From contig NC_066333.1 of the NCBI RefSeq assembly GCF_022539315.1, positions 1,798,001 through 1,862,000 of the forward strand: 64,000 bases of DNA, given 5' to 3'. Position 1 is the stretch's first letter. The number at the start of each line of letters is the position of its first letter. Made by a program: the position numbers and the translations under genes. The notes under the pieces are model-generated. The model ran no database searches. It saw only the letters and a program-made list of their open reading frames with translations, and was not told the origin of the DNA. Source of the DNA: Serinus canaria (Eukaryota > Chordata > Aves > Passeriformes > Fringillidae). This document shows positions 48,653-59,646 of this stretch, piece after piece.

Positions 48653-49746
48653 GGTTTGTATGGTTGCAGTTTCTCAGTCCCTGTTTTGCACCACACTGCA
48701 TCCCTCTCTGAATGTGTGACACTTGGCACTAATGCTTCAAGAATACTCTGTACAAATTTCATCTGCCCTTAGACTGCCAAAGGCTTTACAGAGGAATCAG
48801 CTTCAGCACAAACAGGGAGTGGAGTGACCTTTATGTGGAAATGCAGTGGTGGCAGCAGGCAGGATCTGCTGATTCCCAGCACTTCCCAGTTACAGGTTGG
48901 AACTCCCATGAACAGGAACTCAGTGAAAACAAATGTGACTAATTATTATGAAACTCAGAGTTGCCTATATGTTCTGGTTTTCCTCAAAAAAACAAAGCAG
49001 TTTGAATGTTTAAAGCTGGTTAATTCAGTCCCCTCTTGAGCTCTTTTATGCAAGGGATGGCTTCAATCTGGTTACATCTGATAGAAGGGCTGAGGACAAA
49101 GATAGAAAACAATTAATTCTTACTCATTTAATCTTGGGATCCAGTGGGATTAGGAGTTTTTGTTTTCAAGTGGCCTGGTTGCTGTGCAGGATGACAGAGT
49201 AACAATGCCACAGTCTGAACACAGGAATAAAAATCCACTAATGGGGCTGCAATGTGCTGCTGTGCAGCCCTTTCTGCTGGCCAATTTAGAATTCAAAGAA
49301 ATAAAATCTCTGTATGGCACAGTCCCTCCATGCAGGTACACAACTGAATGAATTCTTCTGCTCCTGGGAGACCTTCAGCTCCAACAGTCAGAATCCAGAG
49401 GGAGCAGGGGATGCACCAATTGCTGGGGTTTGGCTGAGAGCAGGCAGGATCAAAGAAATCATCTGGAATAAGGATGGAAATGTGGAACATTCCTATAATT
49501 TTAGATATTTATTCTTATTTCAAACACTTAAATTTTCCCCCTCTTTGTTTTGGTTTGGTTTGTGTTGTTTTTTGGTTGTTTTTTTTTTTAATCGGGAAAA
49601 ATTGTCTCATTTCTTTCCCTCTTTCCCTTGGGCAAGAAGAAATACAGAGAAATGCAGTGAATGTCAATGCCTCCCTCTGATCTCTCCAGTGCCTCCAGGG
49701 CCAGCAGTGAGAAATACCACAGGAAAAACATAATTAATCAACTTAG
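48653..49746. other. Unassigned DNA
   Basis: No gene recognised. A (TTTGG)n and T-rich patch lies at about 49548-49590. Confidence 0.42.
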
Positions 49747-50184
49747 TGTTGCCTTTTGCCCAACCTGGAAACGAAGCTTGAGATCATTTTAGTAAAAAGG
49801 TAATATAAAAGTCGGTTTTTATTTGAAGGATTTCAGGGGCAGTCATGGAAAGGTGTCCACAAAAGCCTACCACCCCCCCAGGTGTGAGTACATTTTTATA
49901 GGTTTTAGGAAATTAGCATAATTGATAAAAAGTACCAATTAGGGGCACAAGTGGTGAGGCAACTCCCCCCAGGTCAAGCCCCTTCTCTGGAGTCCCCCCT
50001 TGGCACTGGCTGTGCTCTGTCCATGGAATGGATCTCCAAGAGTTGTTCTCAGCCTTGGTTCCCAGGAAGAACCAAGGCAGAACTGGGGTCCTGTACCCCT
50101 CGGGGCTTGGAGCTCTGGAATTTGTTTGGGTTTTCTGCCTGGGGAAAGGCCTTGGAAAATTACAGGGAAAAAATAGTCACAACA
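49747..50184 (-). mobile_element. LTR on the minus strand
   Basis: On the minus strand it starts TGTTGTGACTATTTTTTCCC. It has a TATA box CCTATAAAAATG (plus 49891-49902) and a polyadenylation signal AATAAA (plus TTTATT at 49818-49823), and ends GGGCAAAAGGCAACA. The spacing of these signals fits U3-R-U5. The ends share a TGTTG/CAACA inverted motif. No matching target duplication was found, so the U3 start could lie further right. It is a different family from the 48.3-kb LTR. Confidence 0.75.
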
Positions 50185-52629
50185 GGTGACAGAGTTACAA
50201 ATAATGTGTGAAGAATACAGAGAAGATATCAAAGGACTAAAGGCAAGACTCAAACAGCATCACAGAGTGATATTTAGTAGCAGTCACTGACTGAAACTCC
50301 ACCTGTCACTCACAGAACAGAACAGATCCTTTCAACCACCAGTGGAGGTCCAGCTGCTATTAAAAAAAAAAAAAAAAAAGATTTTATTCCATTCACATCG
50401 TCAGATTTGGCAACAGATATTTTTGGCAGTTACAAGGAAACACTCCTAAAATTCACTCAGTGGATTTTCCCCCAAGTATTAAAGTCACGTGTGCTTTTAT
50501 GGGGATGATTTTATCTTCCTGTAGACACCTGCAATACTCCAAGCAAGCAAAGTCACCAAGCCATGAATAAGAGGAATTTCTGAAGAGCTTCACAGATGCA
50601 CAGAACCTCATTCCTGCAACTCTCAGGAAAAACACAGTTTTCATTAGCAGGGAATTTGAAGGAAGTTCAGCTGGTAAAACATGGTCACTTCTAAAGCAAA
50701 GCTGTATTATCTCATGTTTTGTCACATTCTAAATGAATTATGAGCAAGAAAACAAAGGGAAAAAAGAAATCTGAAACAAAACCTGGAAACATTGTTTTTC
50801 ATTAGAGCTTTAGTGTGTTTCTTGTTTGCTTTGACACATTGAGTATGGATTGATGGTTTGCATTAGAGCTTGACTTTATGACAATGGGTTTGGTCCATTT
50901 GCATACTGGGGATTACTCTTGCAATTACATCTTCAGCTAATGAAGTCATTTACCCCAAGTTTGCTCCCCCAGCTCACTTTTGTTCCCATCTCTGGCCCTG
51001 AGGCAGTGAGGTGTCCTTGACTGCCAGGCCTGGAGAGGAATTGTTGTGTCTGCCCAAACTGGGAAAGCAGCAGCTCACACTGAGTGTGGGGTTTAGAGCT
51101 ATGCACTAAAGAACTGCAGGGCTACAAATATGTGGAAAATATACCAGATAAAATCCGAAGGCATCAACATGAAATGGATGAAGTGGATGATCCACAGATG
51201 TTGCAATATTGGAAACACTCCACTCTCACTACTATGTTGATTTTGCCAAATTGCCAGGGGAAGCCTGGAGCTGGTGCCACAGGGGGTCACCAATCCCTGC
51301 AGCTCTTCCCCCCACCTCATGGCCAGAGTGGCTTTGCCATTTCCCAGCCATTTGTTACCCCTGCACACCCAAACTGTGCCCAGCTGGTGCCACTTAGAGC
51401 TTGGCCTAAAATTAAAGCTGGCCCTAATGCTTGAACAAAGAGAAATGTTATGGTTTCAGGCTCTTTCTGTGCATTTACAATATACTATCTCAATTTCAAG
51501 CAAGAGGAAACCAACCCTTCAGCAAATTTTTCTCACTGATGGATGAAAAAGCTCCCAGCAACTGGATGTGCTCAGTTTTCTCCTCCTTGGCTTGGATCAC
51601 ACAGCTCTTGATTGAAATGTTAAATATTACTGTGATTTCTTTGGCATATCAGGATGTTTTTTCCTGGCTGAGATTATGGGATTTCAGACATCCTGGAAAT
51701 TTCTAGTCCCTTCTGCCCCACCTTATCTTAGGGAACACTCTGCAAATTCTAATTTCCCTGATACTGGACAGGTATAATCTAAGGGGAGGCATACAGGTAA
51801 ATAATGGCAGAGCAATTATTGGCTAATTATATTTGAAAAGATAATTCGCCTTTTGAGCATAGGCCACATATAAATGTCATCTACAAGTTTTTTCATTAAC
51901 CAGCTCACTCAGCTAATTCAGACTATTTGCAAAAGAATCCCTATTTTCTCTATTTTCTCTATTTTTTATGATTCCAGCAGTGCTGGGAAACTCAATTCAG
52001 CTTAAAAACAACAATAATGGAGGAAGCACACCATGGACAAGGCCTGTAGAAATGGAATTGTTAAATGTCAGCTTGGGAGATTTTCTAGGATCAGTGGAAA
52101 TAGCTGGCTTTATTAACTGGCATGCAGAAAAAGAAGAATTAGCTTGCTTAAACCCATAAGGATGCAGTCATCTACCTTTTCCCTCTTCCTTTATCACTGC
52201 TTCCTCCAGGTTTGTAAAGGACACCGTGGATTTCCATTTATCCATGGAACTGGTTTGCTATGGCTGATGCACAATGACAGTTAATGCAATGCATATTCCC
52301 AGAAAATTTGTACATTTGCAAGGAACTAATTTTGTCTCAAAACAATTTCTTCCATGGATGCCAACAGCAAGAAGTAGAGTTGTTCCAGTCTTCATTGTGA
52401 ATAGGAAATAGAGTTGTTCCAGTCTTCCTTGATGAAGAGCTCAGGATTAAAAACTGTGATGGGAAGGCTGAGTGGAGGAGCTGTGGGTTATTCTGGTACC
52501 ATCCCCAGCACCCTCACTCAGAAATTACAGGCAGTTCCAAAAAAAAAAAACAAAAACCCAAAACCCACAAAACCCACATAAATTTTAGCTTTGAATGTTA
52601 AAGAGTGCTGAGCATGAGCCAAGCAGAGC
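50185..52629. other. Unassigned DNA with small repeats
   Basis: An A18 run lies near 50362. A duplicated TAGAGTTGTTCCAGTCTTC lies at about 52375-52430. An open frame of 116 codons at 51084-51434 has a hydrophilic start, but no family was recognised. An A-rich patch is at 52540-52570. Confidence 0.42.
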
Positions 52630-53140
52630 ACTTAGAATCATGGAAAGACAGAATGTCCTAAGCTGGGAGGGACCCACAGGATCACCCATGGCAGCCCCAG
52701 CCCTGCCCAGACACTCCAACAGCCCCACGCTGGAGCTCTGGCAGCCTCGGGGCCGTGCCCATTCCCTGGGCAGCCTGGGCAGTGCCAGCACCCTCTGGGG
52801 AAGAACCTTTCCTGATCTCCAGCCTAAACCCCCTGGCACAGCTCCAGCCATTCCCTGTCCCAGAGCAGAGATCAGAGCAGCAACCCTGGTGGGATCTGAC
52901 CTCAGGCTCCTCCAGCTGAACAGACCAAGTGCCCTTAGCTGCTCCTCATGGGCTTCCTCTCAAGGCCCTTCATCCTCCTCTTGTCCATCCTTTCAACACT
53001 CTCTAACAGCTTTAGATCTTGTTTATATTGTGGTGCCCAAAACTGGCCCCAGGACTCGAGGTGGGGCCACCCCAGTGCAGAGCAGAGTGGGACAGTCACC
53101 TCCCCCAGCCAGCCTGATGCACCCCAGGGCAGTCAGAACC
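52630..53140 (-). mobile_element. CR1: CR1 LINE 3' end fragment
   Basis: The same CR1 type as 20.8 kb, on the minus strand. Plus-view blocks are AAGCTGGGAGGGACCCACAG, CAGCCCCAGCCCTGCCCAGA, GAGCTCTGGCAGCCTCGGGG, GCAGTGCCAGCACCCTCTGG and GAAGAACCTTTCCTGATCTC. The left end holds the tail. The C-terminal coding part beyond 52860 is decayed. It is 5'-truncated at about 53.1 kb. Confidence 0.92.
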
Positions 53141-54089
53141 AAAGAAAGGATTGTGCTCCTCAAGGTCATGCCCAAGCTTTGATTTTCACCCTAAACAGCA
53201 TCTAAATCCTTGTTATTGTGCCTCCATTCTTTCCTCACTGTGTGTCGCTGGGTTTCAACATTTCCTCCTGCAGTGCCATTGTCAGGACTTTTTTTTGCAC
53301 TTCTTTCCCTCTCTGCTCATTTTATTTTAAAATAATTTTTTCTGTGGACAAACCCATCCTCTCTTCCTCCTTGCCTCCCCAAGACATTACCAACCCTCCC
53401 CAAACTCCAGTCCTGGCTGTGCTTGCAGAGTCTGCCTGGGATCTGGGATGTAGCCAGCCTCATCCCTGGTCCCCAGCTGGAGATGGGGAACCCTGGGCTG
53501 TCCTGTCCCAGCAGTTCCCCTGGGATGGACAAATGGAACACAGGGGATCTGCAGATCCCCAGTGATGGAAATTTGACCATGATGTCTTGCCACTATTTTA
53601 CCAGCTCTGGGGCATCCTGGATGGACCCTGGAGCTGGTTCCTTGTCCAGGACTGCTGATGGCTCCTCTCTGCACCCTGTGGGACTGTAGCTTGCTAGTGA
53701 GGGCATGGCTTGCATGGGGGCCACCCTTGGCTTCTGACTTGTCCCCCTTCTGGGAGAGCCCCATTCTTGCTGCCTTCTGATGCATCTTGTTGCAGAATCC
53801 TCATTTTGGAGTTCCAGTCAATTATTGCTGCCTTCCTGTGGTGTTACAAGCTGCCTTCTGCCTTATGTTTGCAGGGAGCAGAGCCCACAGCAGCTGCTTT
53901 GGGATGGAAACCAGAAGAGCAAGGACAAAGCAGATGTTTTGTGAGCAGTCCCTCTCTCTGGCCTTGGTGGCAGCTGTTCCGTGGTTCAGCTGCTCATTGA
54001 GCTCGTTTTCTCTCAAGTCTGCTTGGGTCACCTCCAGGCCATGCTGCTGCTGCAAGGGGAGCAAGGATTCAAAGGGAGCATCCCCTTGG
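53141..54089. other. Unassigned, perhaps retroviral internal
   Basis: Moderately GC-rich, with overlapping frames on both strands (up to 195 codons, partly within the CR1) and no recognised domain. It may continue the internal part of the retrovirus whose LTR begins at 54285, but I see no pol or env motif. Confidence 0.35.
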
Positions 54090-54284
54090 GGGTGGTGGCA
54101 ATGCTCACAGGTGTCACCTGCTCACATTTGTGGGAACCCAGGAAATTCCTCTGGCTGCCCTGGAGGGCTTGAGACCCTGCCCAGGGGACTCAGAGACCTT
54201 GGCACAGAGCCTAAGACCCCTGTGCCTTTGATTTAACCCTTGGAAAAAACAATTACCAACCTTTATATGAAGAATTACAAGCCA
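54090..54284 (+). pseudogene. Retroviral internal remnant beside the LTR
   Basis: It matches the region beside the 34.1-kb LTR (minus) over CCAGGGGACTCAGAGACC and flanking blocks. It lies just 5' of an LTR in the same orientation and is therefore probably the 3' part of a retroviral interior. No open frame was recognised. Confidence 0.6.
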
Positions 54285-54761
54285 TGAAAGTTTAAGTAGA
54301 ATGGTAGTGAATTCATCACGGGGTGAAAAATAGATTTTTGGGGTTTTTAGAATGGCAGTTCAGGGGGCAAGATGGAGGGATCTGGGTGTGTCCAGCCTTT
54401 CTCCTTCTTCTTCTTGGCCTCCATCTTCTGCTGTGATGTTGGCACTTTTAGATTGGTTTAGAGTAGAAGCTCACTGTCTAACACAGGTGATGGGTATTGG
54501 GAAGTTATTGTAAATATTGTACATCTAGTTTTTAGTATAAAAAGATAACACTGTCCCAGGGGCAGGCAGAGTGCTTCTGTCTGTCCTGGTGGATGGACCT
54601 CAGCAGAGCAGGAGAAAGAATTTTAGAAACAAGAAACAATGAACAACCTTGAGACCAAGAACTGAAGAGTTCTGACTCCTTCTCTGACAGCCAGACTGGG
54701 AAAAGAGACTTTGTGACACATCTCGGGGTCACTGTGAGCAGCTGGAGGCCCCGAGACAACA
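54285..54761 (+). mobile_element. LTR, ERVL-like, plus strand
   Basis: It starts TGAAAGTTTAAGTAG and ends CCCCGAGACAACA, 477 bases. TATA-like TAGTATAAAAAGATAA is at about 54533-54548. It is related to 34095-34577 along its length, and more distantly to 42310-42703. U5 contains GAGTTCTGACTCCTTCTCTG, matching the reverse complement in the 34-kb copy. No target duplication was found. Confidence 0.8.
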
Positions 54762-55094
54762 TTGTCACTAAAAAGGGCTTTGAGGCCCTGTCACTGAGCT
54801 TGGGCTGGGTAAGGAGTGCTCCCAGAGCTGAGCTTGCAGAAGTGTCTCCACGGAGGAGATGCTGAGTTAGCCCAAAGCAGCCCCACAGCAGCTTCCAGCA
54901 TTGCCTGCCTGATGCAGAGTGCTGGGAGAGCATGGGAACCCCTGCCTGCACAGGGAGGAAGAGGAGAAGGCCTGGGATGAACAGACCTCAAGCTCTGCAT
55001 GGCTGCACTGAGTGTGTAGATGAAACATTTTCCTGAGGCTGATGAAGTAAAACTTACAAAGAATATTTTTCCAGTTGGTGAAAGATTACTTGAT
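54762..55094. other. Unassigned DNA
   Basis: No gene or repeat recognised beyond the LTR end. Confidence 0.35.
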
Positions 55095-55390
55095 TATGTG
55101 TTGAAAAGAAAAGGGAAAAGGGGGGAAAGGGAAAATAGGGAAATGGGAAAAAAGGGAAAAGGGGAAAAGGGGAGGAAAAGGGGAAGAGGGGAGGGAAAGG
55201 GGAGGGGAAGGGGAGGGGAGGGGGGAGGGGAGGGGAGGGGGAGGGGAGGAGAGGAGAGGAGAGGAGAGGAGAGGAGAGGGAGGAGAGGAGAGAGGAGAGG
55301 AGAGGAGAGGAGAGGAGAGGAGAGGAGAGGAGAGGAGGGAGGAGAGGAGAGGAGAGAGAGAAGAAGAGAAGAGAAGAGAAGAGAAGATAC
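55095..55390. repeat. Purine-only tract, (GGGGA)n to (GGAGA)n
   Basis: The plus strand is almost pure A and G for nearly 300 bases, grading from GGGAAA-type units through AGGGGAGGGG to AGGAGAGGAG and AGAAGAGAAG. Frames on both strands stay open because purine-only codons include no TAA, TAG or TGA except with T. The 124- to 146-codon frames there are artefacts. The G runs could form quadruplexes, and the mirror-like purine strand could form a triplex. Confidence 0.97.
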
Positions 55391-57110
55391 CTGAGAATGG
55401 AATGGGTGCTTTGAATTTTCCAAGTTATTAAAGGCATTTATGATAAAGGGTTTAAAGTATGGAAAAGGCTTTAAAAAGCCACAAGATAAAAAAAAAAATC
55501 CAAACCCAACAAAAACCAAACAAGATGAAAACAAAGCTGACTGCCAAGAGAAGAATACTCAGCCCTAGACCATAAAGAACAATTGCAGTCCAGATAGAAA
55601 GCACCCTAAATACAGAGACAGTCTGACTTAGAAATCATAAATGGAAACAACTGTCAAAATAAACTTCAGTAGGATAAAGAACAGTCTAAATCTTAGAAAA
55701 ATAAAAAGTCTTTTCATAAAGAGACTCAGTACAATGATTTATTAAGCTCAGCTCTACCCAGTGACATTTATAGTTCCAAGGTGATTTTTTACTGTGGTAT
55801 TTTGGACTTGTTTGCCATGTAATTAGGAACACACACATTTTTCTGCTTAGCTTTTAAAAGTGGATATGTTATAGCCCAATGTCTCTGCTTTCAGGATCAG
55901 TCATTGATCCTGATGCTCTGAACATGGCTCTGAGCTCCCTGGAGCTCAGCCCTGCTGCTGTGCCACTCACACAGCCTTGGAAATCTGAGCTCCTCTGCCC
56001 CACATCAGGAGCTCAAAAGCAGGTCAGGACTGCTGTCCTCATGAAATCTTGGGTTCCTGCAGCAGTGCAAGGGGGGGAAATACCAAGTCTCTTTGGTAGG
56101 CTTCTTATTTCCAGCATTTTGGGCAAATTTTAAAGGCCATAGAGGTTTTCTGTGGGAAAGCCAATGAGAACCTGTCTCCACTTAACTCAATAGAAACGTT
56201 ATATTAAATGCCTTCACTGAACACAAACAATTCCCTTGTGTGCATTGCAAATCCCAGAATTGTGGGTTCTCAACTTTGACCTCTCATTGGTGCAGTCAAA
56301 AAGAAGCAGCAACTTTAGAGGAATGAAAGACCCTAAGTCTCCCTTATGGGAAGCCCTGTGAAAGCAAGAGACTCTTCCAGTATGTAATTTTAAAAATTTT
56401 TTTGCACTTTGGAGATTATGAACATGTCAAAACTAATTTTTAAAGCTGATTTGGCCATACCCAGTTCATCTGGGGCTATTTTATTTTGCTTCTATCATGG
56501 GGTGCATGAGAAGAATTTAAAAATTCAGTTAAGGAAAAGACTGCAGGACCTGCAGTTGCCTTTGGATGCTTGTACCTGATGCAGGAGTGAGGACTTGAGA
56601 GACACCTGGGCAAGCTGCAGAGATCAGTCGGTTAACACAGAAATGTAACTCTGTCCACAATACAACGGTTAAGGTAAGTTTAAGAAAATCCAGATTTTTC
56701 AGGGTTACATGACCAAATCCCAATCTAAAATTATTAATCAAAAAAGAGATCATGAGTACTGAAAAAGTGATATTTTGGTTTTGTAGAACGAGCTAAACAT
56801 CTTAGCACTGAGGAAGAATAGTTCAAAAAGTATAAAAGCATTTAAAAAATGAAGGTTTTCTTTTGGTTCCTATTTATTATCTGTTCCTGCTGATTTGTTT
56901 TTGTAAGTCAGAGTGTTGATGAAGGGAAAAGTACTCATCAGAAAAGGTTACCTAAGGGATTTTATTGAATTGTTAACAGCATTAACAATTAATAGCAATT
57001 GCTAATAGCAACAATTGTAAGGGCAGTCTATAGACCTGATGGGAATCTGGTTTTACCCTTTCAGGTGAGGTGATGATAAACCCAAATCCTGCAGTAAAGG
57101 TTTGCAATAT
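55391..57110. other. Unassigned AT-rich DNA
   Basis: No gene or known repeat recognised. Short frames only. Confidence 0.42.
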
Positions 57111-57116
57111 GCTGTC
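57111..57116. other. Target-site duplication, left copy
   Basis: GCTGTC, identical to 60035-60040. Together they delimit the endogenous retrovirus exactly. Confidence 0.97.
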
Positions 57117-57504
57117 TGTCACCGACATAGTTTATGAAAAATCCTTTACTTAGGAATTTTCCTCTCCTGAGAGCTGAGAAGCCTCAGGAACAAACTGTAA
57201 ACAATTCTTATCTGCTGCTGTGGAATACAACGGGGAGAAATCTGTGATTGGCCCCGTCAGACTGTTTGCAATTAAGAGCCTATCACAATTCACCTGTTCA
57301 GTGTCTCGGGCTGAGAAGACTTCAGTTTACACATTCTTTGCTATTCTTAGGATAGCCTTGGTAGTGAAATCTCTAGCTTTATTCTTTTAGTATAGTTTTT
57401 ATATCTTATATATCATATAATAATAAATCAAAGCCTTCTGATGCATGGAGTCAACTGTCTCGTCTCTTCCCTCATCCTGAGACCCTCAGAAAACCACTGT
57501 AATA
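57117..57504 (+). repeat. 5' LTR
   Basis: It starts TGTCACCGACATAG. A TATA-like TATAGTTTTTATAT region is near 57391 and the signal AATAAA is at 57422-57427. The end reads AATA, where the 3' LTR has AACA, so the final CA has mutated to TA. Confidence 0.95.
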
Positions 57505-57506
57505 TA

Positions 57507-57524
57507 TGGTGACCCCGAGTGAAT
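57507..57524 (+). other. Primer-binding site, tRNA-Trp-like
   Basis: TGGTGACCCCGAGTGAAT starts two bases after the 5' LTR. The first twelve bases, TGGTGACCCCGA, match the tRNA-Trp primer site used by avian alpharetroviruses. The rest is diverged or shifted by a small deletion. Confidence 0.85.
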
Positions 57525-57585
57525 AAAGGGACATCGCCATGGAAGTGGCTTCTAGCCAGGAGCTGAAGAACCAGAGATCCTGAAA

Positions 57586-58143
57586 TTGGACAAAGTTCAC
57601 AGCCAGGGCTGGCCACAGAGAGAACCTTTGAAAAGTCTCCGAGACAAGACGTCCGGGAGTCTTCGCAGCACAGAGCAGCTTGCTGACGCCCAGAGGACAC
57701 TGTCGCAAGGTACTGTTTACAGTTCCCTTCCTGAAAATGCTGCCCTTCGTGTGAGGCAGATTCGGTTGTGGACGGGAGTACCGACGGAGGCGGAGGTTCC
57801 ATTCTCTCCCTCAGAGGAGAAACTTATTGGCCTCTGGAGGAGATGGGGTCGGGAGGACAGCATTCCTATGCTAACGACACATTTCTATGAGTTTTTCCGG
57901 TGGGCAAAACACCATGGTTTTTTCTCTGATGTGCTGTATGCCTTTGACTCATATGTTTGGGAATGCATGGAATTCATCATCAGAGATCTTTTCTACCGAG
58001 GACTCGGTTTCCCTCTGATTTACCTGCATTTCAGAACTCTCTTCCCAGTTTTGAAACGGAAAGCTTTAGCATATCAGTGGATTGCAAATGCACGGGGCTT
58101 GTCTCCCTTCTCGCTGGAGCTGGAAAAAGGCAAGCCTGTCTGA
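57586..58143 (+). CDS. Gag-like (matrix-region) open frame
   Basis: A frame of 185 codons that starts 79 bases after the primer site and ends at a TGA at 58141-58143. The position fits gag. Residues about 45-165 are compact and alpha-helical in character, with segments such as SEEKLIGLWRRWG and HFYEFFRWAKHHGFF, as expected of a matrix domain. I assign this from position and composition, not from a confirmed match. The start codon is the first that gives a long frame. A shorter ATG frame at 57539 ends after 14 codons. A full gag is about 500 to 700 codons, so capsid and nucleocapsid are missing. Also possible: a lineage-specific frame retained for packaging RNA rather than protein. Confidence 0.55.
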   Translation: MDKVHSQGWPQREPLKSLRDKTSGSLRSTEQLADAQRTLSQGTVYSSLPENAALRVRQIRLWTGVPTEAEVPFSPSEEKLIGLWRRWGREDSIPMLTTHFYEFFRWAKHHGFFSDVLYAFDSYVWECMEFIIRDLFYRGLGFPLIYLHFRTLFPVLKRKALAYQWIANARGLSPFSLELEKGKPV

Positions 58144-59263
58144 ATCCGCTGCCTGGAAGTCTCCAGCCCCCCCGAATCGGGGTGGGGGGGCGACGCTTTG
58201 CCCGCGGCAGAAGAAAAGTTTTTTTCTGCGACCTTTGATCACCCGCCGACGGAACTGCCTCCCCTCGCTCAGGGGGAGGTGGGTTGGCTCTGTCACCTGA
58301 ACCGGGGCCAAGGGCCCTGCCCCAGCCCGCCCCAGAGGAGGAGTCGGGACCTGCAGCCTCTTCCGCGGGCCCGCCTCCGGCGGGGGTCGGTCCCTCGCCT
58401 GCCGCGCCGATGGAGGGGGCTGGGTTTGAGAGTCTCCCAGCGGAACCGTCATCGGACCCCACCGCGGCGGCCGCCGTGGTGCCGGCGATCAGCCGGGACC
58501 CTCCCCCGAGCTTTTCGGGCTGTCCCGAGGCTGCCCCTGCGAGGGGAGCTGGGACGGGGGAAGGGGACTCAGGCTTGCCCCTCCGTGGGGGGGGTGTGGC
58601 TAGGCAGCTGAGCGCAAGCTCGGGCCGTCTGCTTGCTTTCAAACTCAGTGTTTTTCGCGGGCCGACCCGGGTTTGGTTCGGGGGCTCCCGCTGGGGGTTG
58701 GAATGCCTGACTCCCCCTGCGCGCCCTTGCGGCGTGGGGGAGGTGGATCCTGAGCCTTCTGCCTCCGGTCCCCAGCCCGCAGGGGGTGGTACTGAGGGGC
58801 AGAAAGAGGGAACACCTTTTGCATTTGCGTTGCAGAGGCAGGAGACACAGTGCAAAGTGAGCATCGCTCATCTGCTGTGGGGACGAAGCACCCCCAGATC
58901 TGGGGTGTTGTTCCCTTGGAAAGCATTTCTTCCCCAGCTGCTGGTCTGCACCAGTTCAGCGGGGATGAAGCGTTCGGTCACTCGGGCTGCCCAGAGATCG
59001 GCAGCTGTGTGCCAGGTTGTGAGAACACAGAGCCCGCTCCGCGGGCCGGGTTTGGGCCATTTGGCTCGGTTCCCTGGGCCAGGGCCTCCGCCCGGCCAGC
59101 GCCTGTTGGGTTTGGGGGCTTTGGTTCCCCTGTCAGGACCTGGACCTCCGTTCTGTGAGCTGGGTCTGGGGTCCCTGTTCCCTCCACGGGGGCCGGGGCC
59201 TCCGCAAACGGTGACTGGTAGACCAGCCTGTTTGGAGCCTCCGTGGGCCATTGTCTGCTACTG
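58144..59263 (+). pseudogene. GC-rich proline-rich remnant, possible gag linker
   Basis: The reading frame shifts relative to the matrix-like frame. A different plus frame is open from 58284 to 59357, and its first 60 residues are rich in P, A, G and E (for example PAPEEESGPAASSAGPPPAG), similar in character to the linker after matrix in many Gag proteins. Further on I see no capsid homology region or zinc knuckle. All frames on both strands tend to be open because the region is very GC- and CpG-rich, so the length of any one frame is not evidence for a protein. Confidence 0.45.
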
Positions 59264-59352
59264 CTCTTTCAAAAAAAAAAAAAAAAAAACCAAAACCAAA
59301 AAAAAAAAAAAAAAAACCCCAACAAAAAAAAAAAAACAATTAAATAAAAAGG
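59264..59352. repeat. A-rich tract inside the retrovirus
   Basis: Several runs of A of 10 to 20 bases are broken by CC and C. It gives a lysine-rich end to the overlapping frame, which is not meaningful. It may have arisen from slippage or insertion of a poly(A) segment during reverse transcription. Confidence 0.9.
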
Positions 59353-59630
59353 GTTGAAAGAGCTGGCAGCTCAGAAATTTTTGCAAGCCTGTTTCAGGAC
59401 CAAAAGGGACTTTTCAGCACTGTCAAAGAAGAACATCTTCAGTTTGGACTTTTTCCTGAAACTCAGCTGTTTGGACTTGAAGCAATGAACTTTCCTTGGA
59501 CTGTTTTTGCATTTTCTTCTATTTTAAGATTGTTTTGGTGATGTGATGGGAATTTGGTGTTCTGCAGGTGAAGGGTTTCCCTGATGGTTCCACACCAGCA
59601 TTTGATTGCATTTTCTTTTTAATTTACTAT
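59353..59630 (+). other. 3' non-coding part of the retrovirus
   Basis: AT-rich sequence between the A-rich tract and the polypurine tract. No envelope, transmembrane or protease motif was recognised. It may hold packaging or export signals, which cannot be judged from sequence alone. Confidence 0.5.
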
Positions 59631-59646
59631 AATAAGAAGGGTGAGA
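59631..59646 (+). other. Polypurine tract
   Basis: AATAAGAAGGGTGAGA lies directly before the TG of the 3' LTR. It is purine apart from two T, which fits its role as plus-strand primer. Confidence 0.8.

Noticed and set aside
51084..51434. 116-codon plus frame with hydrophilic start
   Set aside because: No family recognised and overlapping frames on the other strand. Noted only as unproven.
55020..55534. Long R/G/E-rich and S/P/L-rich frames on both strands
   Set aside because: Created by the purine-only tract, which rarely encodes stops.
58031..58864. 277-codon minus frame
   Set aside because: Antisense to the retrovirus interior in very GC-rich DNA where all frames tend to be open.
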